A DNA stretch of 64,000 nt from Sphingobium naphthae (lineage in GTDB: Bacteria; Pseudomonadota; Alphaproteobacteria; Sphingomonadales; Sphingomonadaceae). Location: the NCBI RefSeq assembly GCF_020782235.1, contig NZ_JAJGNO010000010.1:1-64000 (forward strand), in the 5' to 3' direction. The notes under the pieces are model-generated. The model ran no database searches, was not told the DNA's origin, and worked only from the letters and a program-made list of their open reading frames with translations. Positions within the stretch are counted from its first letter, which is position 1, and each line of letters opens with the position of its first letter. The position numbers were made by a program, and so were the translations under genes. Positions 43,219 to 52,755 of the stretch are shown here, piece after piece.

Positions 43219-44061
43219 ATGAACCATTATCCGATCGCGGTCGCGACCGCATTGCTCGCCAGCGTGTCGACTATCGCCAATGCTGCCCCGGCCATGACGC
43301 TCTATCCACAGCAGATTGGCGCGGAAACGGCGCGCTATCAGCATGGCAGCGCGACCATTTCCCTGAAATCACCGACGGCCACCGTCGAAATTCGGCCCCT
43401 GCCGGTGGAAGACGGACGCGCCGCCTTTTCCATTGCCATCTTCAACCATGACGGCCGCCCCGCCAATCTGGGGATGGAAAATATCACCGCTGTCGTGAAC
43501 GGCATTCCGACACCCGTTCCCACCTATGCGCAACTGGCGGAAGCAGCCGAGCGGAAGGCACGCCAGGCGAAGATCGGTACTGCGCTGTTCGCCGGCGTGC
43601 TGGCAGGCGTCGCATCCACCGCATCGAACCAGGGCAGCTATTATCGCCATGTCCGTGGCCCGCGCGGCGGCTTTACCCAGGCCATTCACTGGCAGGACGA
43701 TACGCCTGGCGTGATCGGCGCGACGGCCGCGGTCGCAGGCGGCGCGATGGTGATCGGCGGCATCGACCGCAAGCTCGACTACACGCTGGACCAGTTGGGA
43801 ACCCAGATCTTACAGACGACCACGATCGACCCCGGCAGCAGCTTTGGCGGCATGGTCATCCTGCCGATCGATCGGGACGCCGGCCATCCGGCCGATATCA
43901 GGGTCAATGTCGCCTTTGACGGCAGGGTCTATGCCTTCGGATTTCGCCTGACGCGCTCGGGCATCGGCGTGCCTGCGCCCGTGCCCGCGGCGGCAAGGGC
44001 GGACGCGCCCGGCGTCCAGGCATTGCCTGTCGACCTTGCCGGCGAAGGTGGCGGCGAATGA
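43219..44061 (+). CDS. Secreted hypothetical protein (280 aa)
   Basis: A signal peptide (MNHYPIAVATALLASVSTIANA, cut before APAM) is followed by a soluble, beta-rich periplasmic protein. A glycine-rich hydrophobic stretch near the middle (IGATAAVAGGAMVIGGID) could be membrane-interacting. Family not recognised. The start at 43219 has GAAAGG upstream. It overlaps the next lipoprotein gene by four bases (ATGA), so the two probably act together in the envelope. Confidence 0.7.
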   Translation: MNHYPIAVATALLASVSTIANAAPAMTLYPQQIGAETARYQHGSATISLKSPTATVEIRPLPVEDGRAAFSIAIFNHDGRPANLGMENITAVVNGIPTPVPTYAQLAEAAERKARQAKIGTALFAGVLAGVASTASNQGSYYRHVRGPRGGFTQAIHWQDDTPGVIGATAAVAGGAMVIGGIDRKLDYTLDQLGTQILQTTTIDPGSSFGGMVILPIDRDAGHPADIRVNVAFDGRVYAFGFRLTRSGIGVPAPVPAAARADAPGVQALPVDLAGEGGGE

Positions 44062-44792
44062 CCATGGCGGAAAGGGGCCGGATGTGCGCAGCGGCGATAC
44101 CGCTGGTCGGCGCCCTGCTGTTGTTGCCAGCGTGCGCCGGCACAGCCGTCCATGACCTCAGCATGGCGCCCGCGCGGTCGCAGCAGATACCCGGCGCCAT
44201 TGGGGTGCGGGTGACGCTGGCGCCGGACATCCGGTCCGATCCCGATGCGGGCAAGGCCGCGCATCGTCTGCAGGCCGAACTGGTCAAGGCCTATCGCAAG
44301 GCTGGCCTCCCCGCCTCCGTCACGCCGGACGGGCAGCCCTCTCCCGGCGAAGCCACGGTAAGAGTCCAGATCGTCCGGGCGGACCCCGGCAACAGCACCG
44401 AACGGTTGCTGATCGGCTTCGGCGCGGGTCGATCAGCCCTGCTCACCAAAGCCTCGTTCGACATCGCCGGACAAGCCGGCCCGGCCATGTCCTTTTCCGC
44501 CACCGCCAAGGATGGGCGCAAGCCCGGCCTGATCGTGCCGGGCGCTGTGGCGGCCGCCACCGGCGAATTGTCGCGCCTTGCCATCGGTGGTGGCGTCAGC
44601 CTGCTGGTGGGACGCCGCAGCGGGCTGGACGGAGGCGCCAAGCGATCCGCCGCTCTCATCGTCAAGCAAACGCGGCAATTGTACCGCGCGTCCGGCTGGC
44701 CCTGGCCATCCGACAAGGGCTGCCCCTCCCCCTCTTGCCAGCAAGGTTCCCGCAATGAAGATGCATCCCCCCATCCAGCCGCCGCTTCCTGA
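44058..44792 (+). CDS. DUF4410-type lipoprotein
   Basis: A 244-residue protein with a lipobox (GALLLLPAC, Cys near residue 26). The body has alternating strands and a LLIGFGAGRSALLTKASFDI segment that resembles DUF4410, a domain of outer-membrane-linked lipoproteins with unknown role. The C-terminal 30 residues (KGCPSPSCQQGSRNED...) are not conserved-looking and may be read-through into the next gene's start. Coupled to the secreted protein gene upstream. Confidence 0.7.
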   Translation: MTMAERGRMCAAAIPLVGALLLLPACAGTAVHDLSMAPARSQQIPGAIGVRVTLAPDIRSDPDAGKAAHRLQAELVKAYRKAGLPASVTPDGQPSPGEATVRVQIVRADPGNSTERLLIGFGAGRSALLTKASFDIAGQAGPAMSFSATAKDGRKPGLIVPGAVAAATGELSRLAIGGGVSLLVGRRSGLDGGAKRSAALIVKQTRQLYRASGWPWPSDKGCPSPSCQQGSRNEDASPHPAAAS

Positions 44793-44952
44793 AATTCCGC
44801 TGGTCGACAATATGTTCGCACCAGAAATATTAGCTGGCGGCCTGACCGGCCTGTCACTGCTCAACGGCATCGTGACGGTCACGCTGGAAAATCCAAGGGC
44901 CGACCATGGCCGCCCCGATCCCGGCCTGGAACGTGTTGCCCCGATAAGATGA
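44755..44952 (+). CDS. Small conserved-type protein (65 aa)
   Basis: From ATG at 44755 a short frame reads MKMHPPIQPPLPEIPLVDNM, then FAPEILAGGLTGLSLLNGIV. The FAPEI...GG...NGIVTVTL pattern resembles a small uncharacterised family in which a short beta-sandwich begins with a similar motif. It overlaps the end of the lipoprotein gene in another frame. The C-terminus may be clipped by an indel near 44940, since another frame continues with plausible sequence (MILPRKDSPW). Confidence 0.5.
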   Translation: MKMHPPIQPPLPEIPLVDNMFAPEILAGGLTGLSLLNGIVTVTLENPRADHGRPDPGLERVAPIR

Positions 44953-44974
44953 TCTTGCCCCGAAAGGACAGCCC

Positions 44975-45394
44975 ATGGCTGCGACATTTTCCTTCAGCAT
45001 TCAACAGCAGCTGGTGCTGACCGCCGCCCGTCAGTGGTGTCGGGCGCGGCACCTGCACATCCCTGCCCAGCCGCATCTCTACCGCAAGCTCGCCCGCCAC
45101 GGTTGCGGACAGCTGGCTCCCGCCTGCGACAGCCTGATGAGGCTATCCGAACTCGTGCTGGGGCATCCGTTTCGCTGCGGTGCCGGCCTGGCCCTGTCGG
45201 AGGATGAATGGCGACTGCTCGACATGATCGAAGGGCGCGAGCGCCAATTGGTCCACGAATGCAGCGTCGCGCTGGCGAGCGCTTTCCGCCATGCCATCAG
45301 GTCGCTGCACATCATGATAGACATGGCCTTTAACATCGACAGCGGCGAGCCGGTGAAGCGTACCGTCGCTTCGACCGGCCTGATCGCCGCCTGA
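44975..45394 (+). CDS. Hypothetical protein (139 aa)
   Basis: A soluble helical protein (FSFSIQQQLVLTAARQWCRARH...LSEDEWRLLDMIEGRERQL). No recognised domain. The ATG at 44975 has AAAGGA eight bases upstream. It follows the 65-residue gene on the same strand and converges with the TolC gene of the efflux operon, with 13 bases between stops. Confidence 0.65.
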   Translation: MAATFSFSIQQQLVLTAARQWCRARHLHIPAQPHLYRKLARHGCGQLAPACDSLMRLSELVLGHPFRCGAGLALSEDEWRLLDMIEGRERQLVHECSVALASAFRHAIRSLHIMIDMAFNIDSGEPVKRTVASTGLIAA

Positions 45395-45407
45395 TCGCCA
45401 GACACGA

Positions 45408-46742
45408 TCATTTCATCAGCGCATTCACTCCGGTCAGCGTCTCATCGCCCAGATCGCCGGTCGCGGCGGCGAGCTGGAGCCGGGCCGTCATATAATCATA
45501 TATGGCCTGACGCCGGTCGCGGTCGGTCGAAAAGCTCTGGCTCTGCGCATTCAGGACATCATCCTGCGTGCGGATGCCTACCTCCCGCCCGGTATTGGCG
45601 GCATCCTGCTGCAAGCCGGCCGATCGGTTCGCGGTGTTCAGGGCCGCTATGCGGCGCGCGCCGGTCGATACGGCATGCCAGGCCTGCTGCGCCTGAAGAC
45701 GAGCATCCCGCCGCGCGGCATCCAGGGCGCGCTCGGCCTTGACGGCGTTGGCGCGGGCTTCCCGTTCCTTCGACTGAATCGCCCCACCGGCATAGAGCGG
45801 AATGGTGATACGCAGCCCGGCCGACGCCGACTGGATGCGGTCGGGAATGATGCCATTGCCCCCTTCCCCGCCCAGCCGATACTGGCCCTGATAACCGGCG
45901 ACGCCTTCGACGACGGGGCGTCCCGCAAGGCCGTAGCGGTCGATATCGGCTCCTGCGGCCTTTGCCTGATGCTCGGCCGCCTTCACCAGCGGCGACTGAC
46001 GCTCCGCCTGCTCGATGGATGCTTCCAGCGTCACGAGCGGCAACGGCGCGGCGAAATTCCCGGCGGGTCGGTCCAACCCTTCCGCCGGCAAGCCCGTCAG
46101 TTCGGAAAAATCGGCACGGGCATAGGCCAACTCGGCCTCGGCGCCGATGCGCTGTGCTTCACTCGCGTCGCGGCGGGCCTCCGCCTCGCGCACGTCGGTG
46201 ATGCGCGCGCGCCCGGCATCGAAACGCGCCTGCGCAGCGCGCCGTTGCTGTTCTGCCGCATCGACCTGTGCCTGATAGGAGCTTAGCCTGTCCTCGGCCG
46301 CCAGCACCTTGAAATAGGCCTGCGATACACGAAGGATGAGTTGTTGCTGCTCGCCGGCAAACTGCACATCGGCGCCGGCCGCCTTTTCGCGCAGCTGGAT
46401 CGACTGTGCATGTTTAGATGCATCATACAAAGGCTGAACCGCCTGCACGCCAACGGTCGCCCGGCCGCTCGATCGGCTTCCGGTAAAGACCGGGTCCAGT
46501 TCTTCCGGGAAACGGGCGTTGGTTTCTGTGACATTATATTGGTATCCGCCCTGAAGCTGTACGCTGGGCCGCTTGAGCGCCCGCGCCTGAACGGCGGCCT
46601 CCTGCCCCGCGTCGCGCTCAGCCTGCGCGCCCAGATGATCGGGATCATGCGCCGCCGCTGCTTGCCATGCCTCCATGAGGTCGGTCGCATGGGCGGGCGG
46701 CGCGAGCATGGCCGCTGCGGTACAGAGGAAAAGGCGCTTCAT
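45408..46742 (-). CDS. TolC-family outer membrane protein
   Basis: A 444-residue protein with a signal peptide (MKRLFLCTAAAMLAPPAHA) and two outer membrane efflux repeats. Its sequence is of the TolC/AggA type rather than CzcC: LMEAWQAAAAHDPD at the start, LDPVFTGS, VGVQAVQPLYDASKHA and the second-repeat LNTANRSAGLQQDAANTGREVGIRTQDDVLNAQ. It forms the outer channel of the tripartite pump encoded just upstream, with a four-base overlap to the permease gene. Confidence 0.9.
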   Translation of the reverse strand: MKRLFLCTAAAMLAPPAHATDLMEAWQAAAAHDPDHLGAQAERDAGQEAAVQARALKRPSVQLQGGYQYNVTETNARFPEELDPVFTGSRSSGRATVGVQAVQPLYDASKHAQSIQLREKAAGADVQFAGEQQQLILRVSQAYFKVLAAEDRLSSYQAQVDAAEQQRRAAQARFDAGRARITDVREAEARRDASEAQRIGAEAELAYARADFSELTGLPAEGLDRPAGNFAAPLPLVTLEASIEQAERQSPLVKAAEHQAKAAGADIDRYGLAGRPVVEGVAGYQGQYRLGGEGGNGIIPDRIQSASAGLRITIPLYAGGAIQSKEREARANAVKAERALDAARRDARLQAQQAWHAVSTGARRIAALNTANRSAGLQQDAANTGREVGIRTQDDVLNAQSQSFSTDRDRRQAIYDYMTARLQLAAATGDLGDETLTGVNALMK

Positions 46743-49700
46743 GCGGAAATCTCCTGGCTGTCGGCGCGATGCTGCGGGCGGTCGAAGACCAGCTCGTAGA
46801 GCGCGGGCAGGACGATGAGGGTAAGGATGGTGGCGACCATCAGGCCGCCCATGATCGCCCAGGCCATCGGCCCCCAGAAGGTCGACCGGGTGAGCGGGAT
46901 CATGGCGAGGATGGCGGCGAGCGCGGTCAGCAGGATCGGGCGCAGACGATGGACGGCGGCTTCGCGCACGGCCTCCCGCATCGCCAGGCCATGGCCCGAC
47001 AAGGTGTCGATCTGCGCGATCAGGATGACCGAATTGCGCAGCACCATGCCGAACAGCGCCAGCGATCCCAGCATGGCGACGAAGCCGAAGGGGATGCGGA
47101 ACAGGGCCATGATGAGCGCCACGCCGATCAGCGCCAGCGGCCCGGTCGCCAGCACCACCAGCATCCGCTTCACATTCTGGAGCTGGAGCATCAGCAGGAT
47201 GACGATCACGAAGATGGCGAAGGGCACGGCGGCCATGGTCGCCTTCTGGTTGATGCTGCTCTGTTCTTCCGACCCGCCCTTGACGATGGAGGCGCCGGAC
47301 GGAAGATCGCGGCGCAGCGCCTCGATCTGCGGTTCGATCCGCTTCGTCAGGTCGCTTGCCTGCTCGCCTTCGACATCGGCGGAGATGGTGATGGTCGGCT
47401 GACGGTTGCGCTGGTAGATGACGGCCGGTTCGCTGCCCGCCGATACATGGCCAAGCTGGGCCAGCGGCACTGCGCCATTGGGGGTGGAGATCGGCAGGTT
47501 GGCGATGCGACCAAGGTCGGTCCGCTCCGCCGCACTCAGGCGAAGCACCACGTCGAGGGCCAGATCGCGATCCCGAAAGCTGGTGGTACCCGCCCCGCCA
47601 ATCGCCGCCTGCAACGATTGCTGCACCGCCTGCGTCGACAGGCCGATCGCGCGAACCTTATCCTGATCCAGGTCGATCCGAATGGCCTTGAGCGGTTCGC
47701 CCAGATCGCTGTTCACGTCGCGCGCGTGACTGTCCGCACGGATCAGTTCCTCCAGCTTCTTCGCGACCGGCACGATCTGCGCAAGGTCCGGTCCCGCCAC
47801 ACGATACTGCACGGGCTGGCCGACCGACGGGCCATTTTCCAGACGGCTGACACGGCCGCGCGCTTCGGGGAAATGCATGGCGAACAGGCTCTGGATGCTG
47901 GCGATCACGCCTTCGCGCGCTTCCTCATCCCTGGTCTGGAGCACGAGTTCGGCCAGCGTGATATCGGGCGTCTGGACATTGAGCGGCAGGTAGAAGCGCG
48001 GCGATCCACCCCCGACATAGGCAGTGGTGGACACCACCCGGTCATCGCGCGCCAGCAGCTTTTCCATGCGGGCGGCGACGGCCTGCGTCTGGGCGAAGCT
48101 TGCATTTTGCGACAGCTGAAGGTCGACCACCAGTTCGGGTCGGTCGGACGCGGGAAAGAATTGACGGGGCACGCCGATCTGGAACAGCAGCATCGACCCC
48201 AGAAACATGGCGAGCGCGACCGCCACCACCGTCTTGCGCCGGTCGAGGCAGCGGTCGAGCACGCGCCGGAACCAGCCGTAGAAGCGGCCTTCATATTGTT
48301 CTTCGGGCTCTCCCGCGTCGTCACGCGCATCCGCGCGCTGGGGCAGCAGATGATAGGCGATGAACGGCGTGAAAATGACCGCGACGATCCACGACAGGAC
48401 CAGCGAAATGGCGATTACCTGAAACAGCGAGATCACATATTCGCTGGCTGTCGCCTTCGACATGGCGATCGGCAGGAAACCGGCGACGGTGATGAGCGTG
48501 CCGACCAGCATCGGCACCGCCGTCACGCTATAGGCGCTGACGGCCGCCCGCGTCCGGGTCCATCCCGCCTCCAGATGCGTCGCCACCGCCTCGACCACGA
48601 TGATCGCGTCATCAACCAGCAGACCCAGCGCAATGATGAGTGCGCCCAGCGAAATGCGCTGAAGGTCGATGCCTATATACAACATGCACAGGAACGTCAT
48701 CGCCAGCACCAGCGGGATGCACAGCGCCACCACGATGCCCGGCCGCCAGCCCAGCGACAGGAAATTCACCGCCAGCACGATGACGATCGCCTCGATCAGC
48801 GATGTCGTGAATTCGCCGACGGATTCGTCGACCACATGGGTCTGGTCGGACACGGTATGAATGCCCACGCCGACCGGCATTTCGGACTGGAGGGCAGCGA
48901 TCGTGCGCTTCAGATCCTCGCCGAGGCGCGCGACGTCACCGTCCGACCGCAGGCTGATGCCCACACCGACCGCGTCCTTCGCTCCGAAACGCATCCTGAA
49001 CGTCGCAGGATCGACCGGCTTGCGTTCGACCCTGGCTATGGCGTCGAGCCGAACGCTTTTGCCGTTTGCGACGATCGGCGTTGCGGCAATGGCCTCCACC
49101 GATGCGAAATCGCCCGTCACCTGCATCCGCACCCGTTCCGCGCCGGCCTCTACGATCCCTGATGCAGCGACCGCGTTGGTGGTGTCGAGCGCGTCGGCTA
49201 TCGCCTGCGCAGAGATGCCCGACATGGCGAGACGCGCACTGTCATAGGTGACATAGATGGCTTCATCCTGCGCGCCGATGATCTGCGTCTTGGCGACATC
49301 GGGCAGCGCCTGGATACGGTCGCGCAGCGTCTCGGCATAGCGTTTGAGCACCGGATAGGAAAAGCCGTCGCCCGTGACGGCATAGATATTGCCGTAGGTC
49401 GTGCCGAATTCGTCATTGAAGGCCGGTCCGACGACCCCGTCGGGCAGGTCCGCGCGATTGTCGGTCACGGTCTTGCGGATGCGATACCAGATATCGGGGA
49501 CGGCGCTGCTCTTGACCGTCGATATGAGCGTGACGTTGAGCGTCGCCTGACCCGGTCGGGCCTTGCTCTTCACATAATCGATCTCGGCGATATTCTCGGT
49601 CAACACCGTCTCGATCGGCTTGATCACCTGTTGCGACATCTGCTGCGCCGTCGCGCCGGGCCAGCCGACGGTAATCATCATCGTCTTGACGGTGAATTCG

Positions 49701-49834
49701 GGGTCTTCCTTGCGCCCCAGCGCCATGTAGGAAAACAGGCCCGCAACGGCCGCCAGCACCAGCAGGAAGCCGACCATCTGCTGATGGGTGAGCGCCCAGC
49801 GGGACAGGTTCATGCCCTTCATGTCGATGCTCAT
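46739..49834 (-). CDS. RND efflux permease (multidrug-type)
   Basis: A 1031-residue RND transporter with twelve membrane helices in two blocks and two periplasmic loops. The helix-four region (GALIIALGLLVDDAIIVVEAV) carries the paired Asp proton-relay residues. The second-block signatures are present (GSLALFGMVLRNSVILIAQID). It lacks the DFG signature of heavy-metal pumps, so drug or solvent-like substrates are likelier. The start at 49834 overlaps the adaptor stop (ATGA); upstream sequence in the frame is the adaptor gene read out of phase. Confidence 0.9.
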   Translation of the reverse strand: MSIDMKGMNLSRWALTHQQMVGFLLVLAAVAGLFSYMALGRKEDPEFTVKTMMITVGWPGATAQQMSQQVIKPIETVLTENIAEIDYVKSKARPGQATLNVTLISTVKSSAVPDIWYRIRKTVTDNRADLPDGVVGPAFNDEFGTTYGNIYAVTGDGFSYPVLKRYAETLRDRIQALPDVAKTQIIGAQDEAIYVTYDSARLAMSGISAQAIADALDTTNAVAASGIVEAGAERVRMQVTGDFASVEAIAATPIVANGKSVRLDAIARVERKPVDPATFRMRFGAKDAVGVGISLRSDGDVARLGEDLKRTIAALQSEMPVGVGIHTVSDQTHVVDESVGEFTTSLIEAIVIVLAVNFLSLGWRPGIVVALCIPLVLAMTFLCMLYIGIDLQRISLGALIIALGLLVDDAIIVVEAVATHLEAGWTRTRAAVSAYSVTAVPMLVGTLITVAGFLPIAMSKATASEYVISLFQVIAISLVLSWIVAVIFTPFIAYHLLPQRADARDDAGEPEEQYEGRFYGWFRRVLDRCLDRRKTVVAVALAMFLGSMLLFQIGVPRQFFPASDRPELVVDLQLSQNASFAQTQAVAARMEKLLARDDRVVSTTAYVGGGSPRFYLPLNVQTPDITLAELVLQTRDEEAREGVIASIQSLFAMHFPEARGRVSRLENGPSVGQPVQYRVAGPDLAQIVPVAKKLEELIRADSHARDVNSDLGEPLKAIRIDLDQDKVRAIGLSTQAVQQSLQAAIGGAGTTSFRDRDLALDVVLRLSAAERTDLGRIANLPISTPNGAVPLAQLGHVSAGSEPAVIYQRNRQPTITISADVEGEQASDLTKRIEPQIEALRRDLPSGASIVKGGSEEQSSINQKATMAAVPFAIFVIVILLMLQLQNVKRMLVVLATGPLALIGVALIMALFRIPFGFVAMLGSLALFGMVLRNSVILIAQIDTLSGHGLAMREAVREAAVHRLRPILLTALAAILAMIPLTRSTFWGPMAWAIMGGLMVATILTLIVLPALYELVFDRPQHRADSQEISA

Positions 49835-50904
49835 GACTGCGGCACCTGCACGATACGAACCTTCTCGCCCGCACGCAGCAGATGCACCCCGGCCGTGACG
49901 ATGGTCTCGCCCGGTTTCAGGCCGGACCGGATGGTCAGCATGTCGCCCTGCGCCGCGCCGATCTGCACGGCGCGCGGCTGCACCACCATCGTTCGCTGGT
50001 CGAGCACCCATGCCTGTGCGCGCCCGTTGGATTGCAGCACGGCGGTCAGCGGCACCCGGACGGCGGCATCGCCGGCATCGCCTTCGACCCGCAATTCGGC
50101 GGTTTCGCCCATCAGCAGCGCCTGTGCCGGCGCATCGACGGACAGGCGTGCCGCAAAGGTCCGCGTCGCGGGATCGGCAGCGCCCGATATGCTGCGCAGT
50201 CTGGCGGCATAATGCCGGCCCGGGCTGCTCCACACGCTCACGCTCAATCGTGAGGCGGACCGGACCCGGTCCAGACTGCCTTCCGGGAGCGCCACCGCGA
50301 TTTCCGGCCGGGACGGGTCGGCCAGCGTCACGATCGCCTGTCCCGCGCCCACGACCTGACCAACCTCACCCTGAATCTGCGTGACGACGCCGGCGCGCGG
50401 CGCCGTGAGGACGGTGCGGCCCAGCTGCGCCGATGCCGTTCCGCTCTGGGCGCCGGCGGCACGCAACTGCGCCTGCGCCTGAACGGCCGCCGCCTTCTGC
50501 TGATCGAACTCTGCGGGGGAAATGAAGCCCTGCTTCAGCAATTCGCGCGACCGCGCCAGATCAGCCTGCTGCACGGCGGCGGCGGTCCGGGCCGAACCGC
50601 TCTGCGCCGCCGCGCTGTCCAGCGCCCGCGCATAATCGCTGTTGTCGAGACGCAGCAACGTCTGGCCCGCATGGACGCTGCTGCCAAGGTCGATCCTGCG
50701 CTCGACGATCCGGCCCGCCACTTCGAAACCGATCTGGCTTTCGAAGGCGGACCGGATTTCGCCGGCATAGGTTGTGCCGATGCCGGCATCGGCGCCGATG
50801 CGCTGGACGGCCACGGCACGCCGTTCATCCCTGACCTGCGGCTCATCCCGACAGGCCGGAAGCAGCAGCAACGCGATCGGTACGATATGGGCAAAACGTG
50901 CCAT
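49831..50904 (-). CDS. RND periplasmic adaptor lipoprotein
   Basis: A 357-residue membrane-fusion protein with a lipobox (IALLLLPAC, Cys near residue 18). A split lipoyl domain (GFEVAGRIVERRIDLGSSVHAGQTLLRLD and TVLTAPRAGVVTQIQGEVGQVV) flanks a helical hairpin, followed by the barrel domain. It links the permease and TolC of the same operon. The start at 50904 is chosen because it opens directly onto the lipoprotein signal. First gene of the three-gene efflux operon. Confidence 0.9.
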   Translation of the reverse strand: MARFAHIVPIALLLLPACRDEPQVRDERRAVAVQRIGADAGIGTTYAGEIRSAFESQIGFEVAGRIVERRIDLGSSVHAGQTLLRLDNSDYARALDSAAAQSGSARTAAAVQQADLARSRELLKQGFISPAEFDQQKAAAVQAQAQLRAAGAQSGTASAQLGRTVLTAPRAGVVTQIQGEVGQVVGAGQAIVTLADPSRPEIAVALPEGSLDRVRSASRLSVSVWSSPGRHYAARLRSISGAADPATRTFAARLSVDAPAQALLMGETAELRVEGDAGDAAVRVPLTAVLQSNGRAQAWVLDQRTMVVQPRAVQIGAAQGDMLTIRSGLKPGETIVTAGVHLLRAGEKVRIVQVPQS

Positions 50905-51043
50905 TCCATCCCCATGGAAAAAGGCCGCCGAGGCAGGCCGGTTCATGCAAGGCCAAGGGAATGGAGCAGGTCTGCAACCATCTGATACGCACTTTGTAAC
51001 GCTATGTAACAGGCTGGCGGCGCTAGGCGCGCGTTCAGCCTGG

Positions 51044-51454
51044 TCAGTCGCCGATAGTGCCGGACCATGAGGCCGACCCGCCATTGGGACCGGTCATGTT
51101 GCGATGATAGGTTGCGGTCCCGTCGCCATTGGCTGTCGCGCTGGTCGATCGCCCCCAGCTTTTTCCGCTGTTGGTCACATGACTGGTGGAGCCGTGGAAC
51201 TGCCCGTCCTGCGCCTGATACCCGCGCTGGCTGCTGAAGCCACGTCCGTCATTGGTCTGGACATTGCGACTCATGGCTGCCTGCCCGCCGCCGCGCGAGG
51301 CGTTGTAGCTGCTGTGCAGCCCTCGCCCATTCGGCCCCTGCACGTTGCGGCTGTGGCTATATTGAAAGGAACGGTTGCGGGCTTCGGCCGTCGATATGCT
51401 GGCTGCGATGGCCAGGGTCGAAACGATGATCGTGGTGAATTGGCGCAATGTCAT
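51044..51454 (-). CDS. Secreted Gly/Ser/Asn-rich repeat protein
   Basis: A 136-residue protein with a signal peptide (MTLRQFTTIIVSTLAIAASI..AEA). The mature part holds a loose repeat: RNVQGPNGRG, RNVQTNDGRG, RNMTGPNGG, separated by Ser/Tyr-rich spacers. Such sequences suggest an extracellular or surface-adhering filament or structural protein. Family not named. It is a single gene divergent from the EF-hand gene. Confidence 0.7.
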   Translation of the reverse strand: MTLRQFTTIIVSTLAIAASISTAEARNRSFQYSHSRNVQGPNGRGLHSSYNASRGGGQAAMSRNVQTNDGRGFSSQRGYQAQDGQFHGSTSHVTNSGKSWGRSTSATANGDGTATYHRNMTGPNGGSASWSGTIGD

Positions 51455-51678
51455 GATGCATACTCCTTCTCCGCGTCAGCAAAAGGCGCGGGACGGGACA
51501 TGTCGCACCGCGCCGTGAACGGCCTTGCCGCATAATGTGTCGGATATTTGCAGCGGGATCGGGCGCCGGATCGCGCTGTTACAAACCGTAATCTGTCTTC
51601 ACCCGGGGGTCGAACATGCTGCGGTGGCGCGCGCTATATCGGCCACGCTCATTTTGGGCCTGATACAAGGAGAATGAC

Positions 51679-51936
51679 ATGAAATATCTGACGAGCGCCC
51701 TGTCGCTGGCCGCCGCGGTCATCGCCCAGAGCCCGACCGCCATGGCGCAGGATGCGTCGGCAAAGGCCAGGGAAATGTTCATCAAGGCCGACACCAATCA
51801 GGATGGCGCGCTGTCGCTGGAAGAATGGAAGGCGGCCGGTCGCCGCGATCGTGGTTTCGCGATGATCGACGCCGACAAGGACGGCAAGGTCACACCGGAC
51901 GAACTGCGCGCCGCCGCCGCAAAACGTGGCAAATGA
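51679..51936 (+). CDS. Secreted EF-hand calcium-binding protein
   Basis: An 85-residue protein with a signal peptide (MKYLTSALSLAAAVIAQSPTAMA) and two EF-hand loops: DTNQDGALSLEEW and DADKDGKVTPDEL. Both loops have the acidic positions needed for calcium. The ribosome site AAGGAG precedes the ATG. It lies just upstream of the response-regulator gene and may report or buffer calcium in the periplasm. Confidence 0.9.
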   Translation: MKYLTSALSLAAAVIAQSPTAMAQDASAKAREMFIKADTNQDGALSLEEWKAAGRRDRGFAMIDADKDGKVTPDELRAAAAKRGK

Positions 51937-52017
51937 TCAATTCCCCCTGGAACCATGCTAGATGGTTCCGGGGGCGCTGCACCATCGGCACAGGCGCTGA
52001 CGACAAAGAGGTATGGC

Positions 52018-52755
52018 ATGGTGGCCGAAACGCAGGCATCAAATGGCAAGGTCGCGATTGTCGAGGATGATCCCGGCATTCGAGATCTGGTGCGCATGTT
52101 GCTGACCCGTGAGGGGTTTGAAGTTCTGGCCATGGAAAATTCGGCCGGTCTCGACGTCGATGGCGTGCTGGAACGGCTCGATTGCCTGATCCTCGACCTG
52201 ATGTTGCCCGGCGAGGATGGGCTGGAAATATGCCAGCGCCTGCGCGCCCGCTGGCCGCGCCTGCCGATCCTGATCGTCACGGCGAAAGACGATCCGATCG
52301 ACCGGATCATCGGGTTGGAAATCGGCGCCGACGATTATCTCGCCAAGCCGTTCAACCAGCGGGAATTGCTGGCGCGGCTGCGCTCCATCATTCGCCGGAC
52401 CCGTGACATAGACACGGCCGCCAGCGAGGAGAATGGCGACAGTTTCCGGTTTGACGGCTGGCTGCTGCGCCTGGGCGCGCGCGATCTGACCAACCCGGCG
52501 GGCGAGCCGGTGGGCCTGACCACCAGCGAATTCGACCTGCTCCATGCGCTGGTGCTACACCCACGCCGCATCCTGTCGCGCGAACTGCTGATCGACTGGA
52601 CACGGGGCGGTCATGCCAGTCCGGTCGATCGCGTCATCGACGTGCAGATGAGCCGGCTTCGGCGCAAGCTGGGCGACGATCCGCGCGAACCCGTGATGAT
52701 CCGCACCGTGCGGGGCGACGGCTATCTGTTCGCACCGGCCGTCACCCGATGCTGA
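52018..52755 (+). CDS. OmpR-family response regulator
   Basis: A 245-residue regulator. The receiver domain has the acidic pocket (Glu16, Asp17, Asp18), the phosphorylation site Asp60 in LILDLMLPGEDG, Thr88 and Lys110 (YLAKPF). A winged-helix DNA-binding domain follows (about 150-240; TSEFDLLHALVLHPRRILSRELL, VDVQMSRLRRKLGD, IRTVRGDGYLF). It is translationally coupled to the kinase, which starts 7 bases before its stop. The nearby efflux operon and RcnB-like gene are candidate targets. Confidence 0.92.
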   Translation: MVAETQASNGKVAIVEDDPGIRDLVRMLLTREGFEVLAMENSAGLDVDGVLERLDCLILDLMLPGEDGLEICQRLRARWPRLPILIVTAKDDPIDRIIGLEIGADDYLAKPFNQRELLARLRSIIRRTRDIDTAASEENGDSFRFDGWLLRLGARDLTNPAGEPVGLTTSEFDLLHALVLHPRRILSRELLIDWTRGGHASPVDRVIDVQMSRLRRKLGDDPREPVMIRTVRGDGYLFAPAVTRC

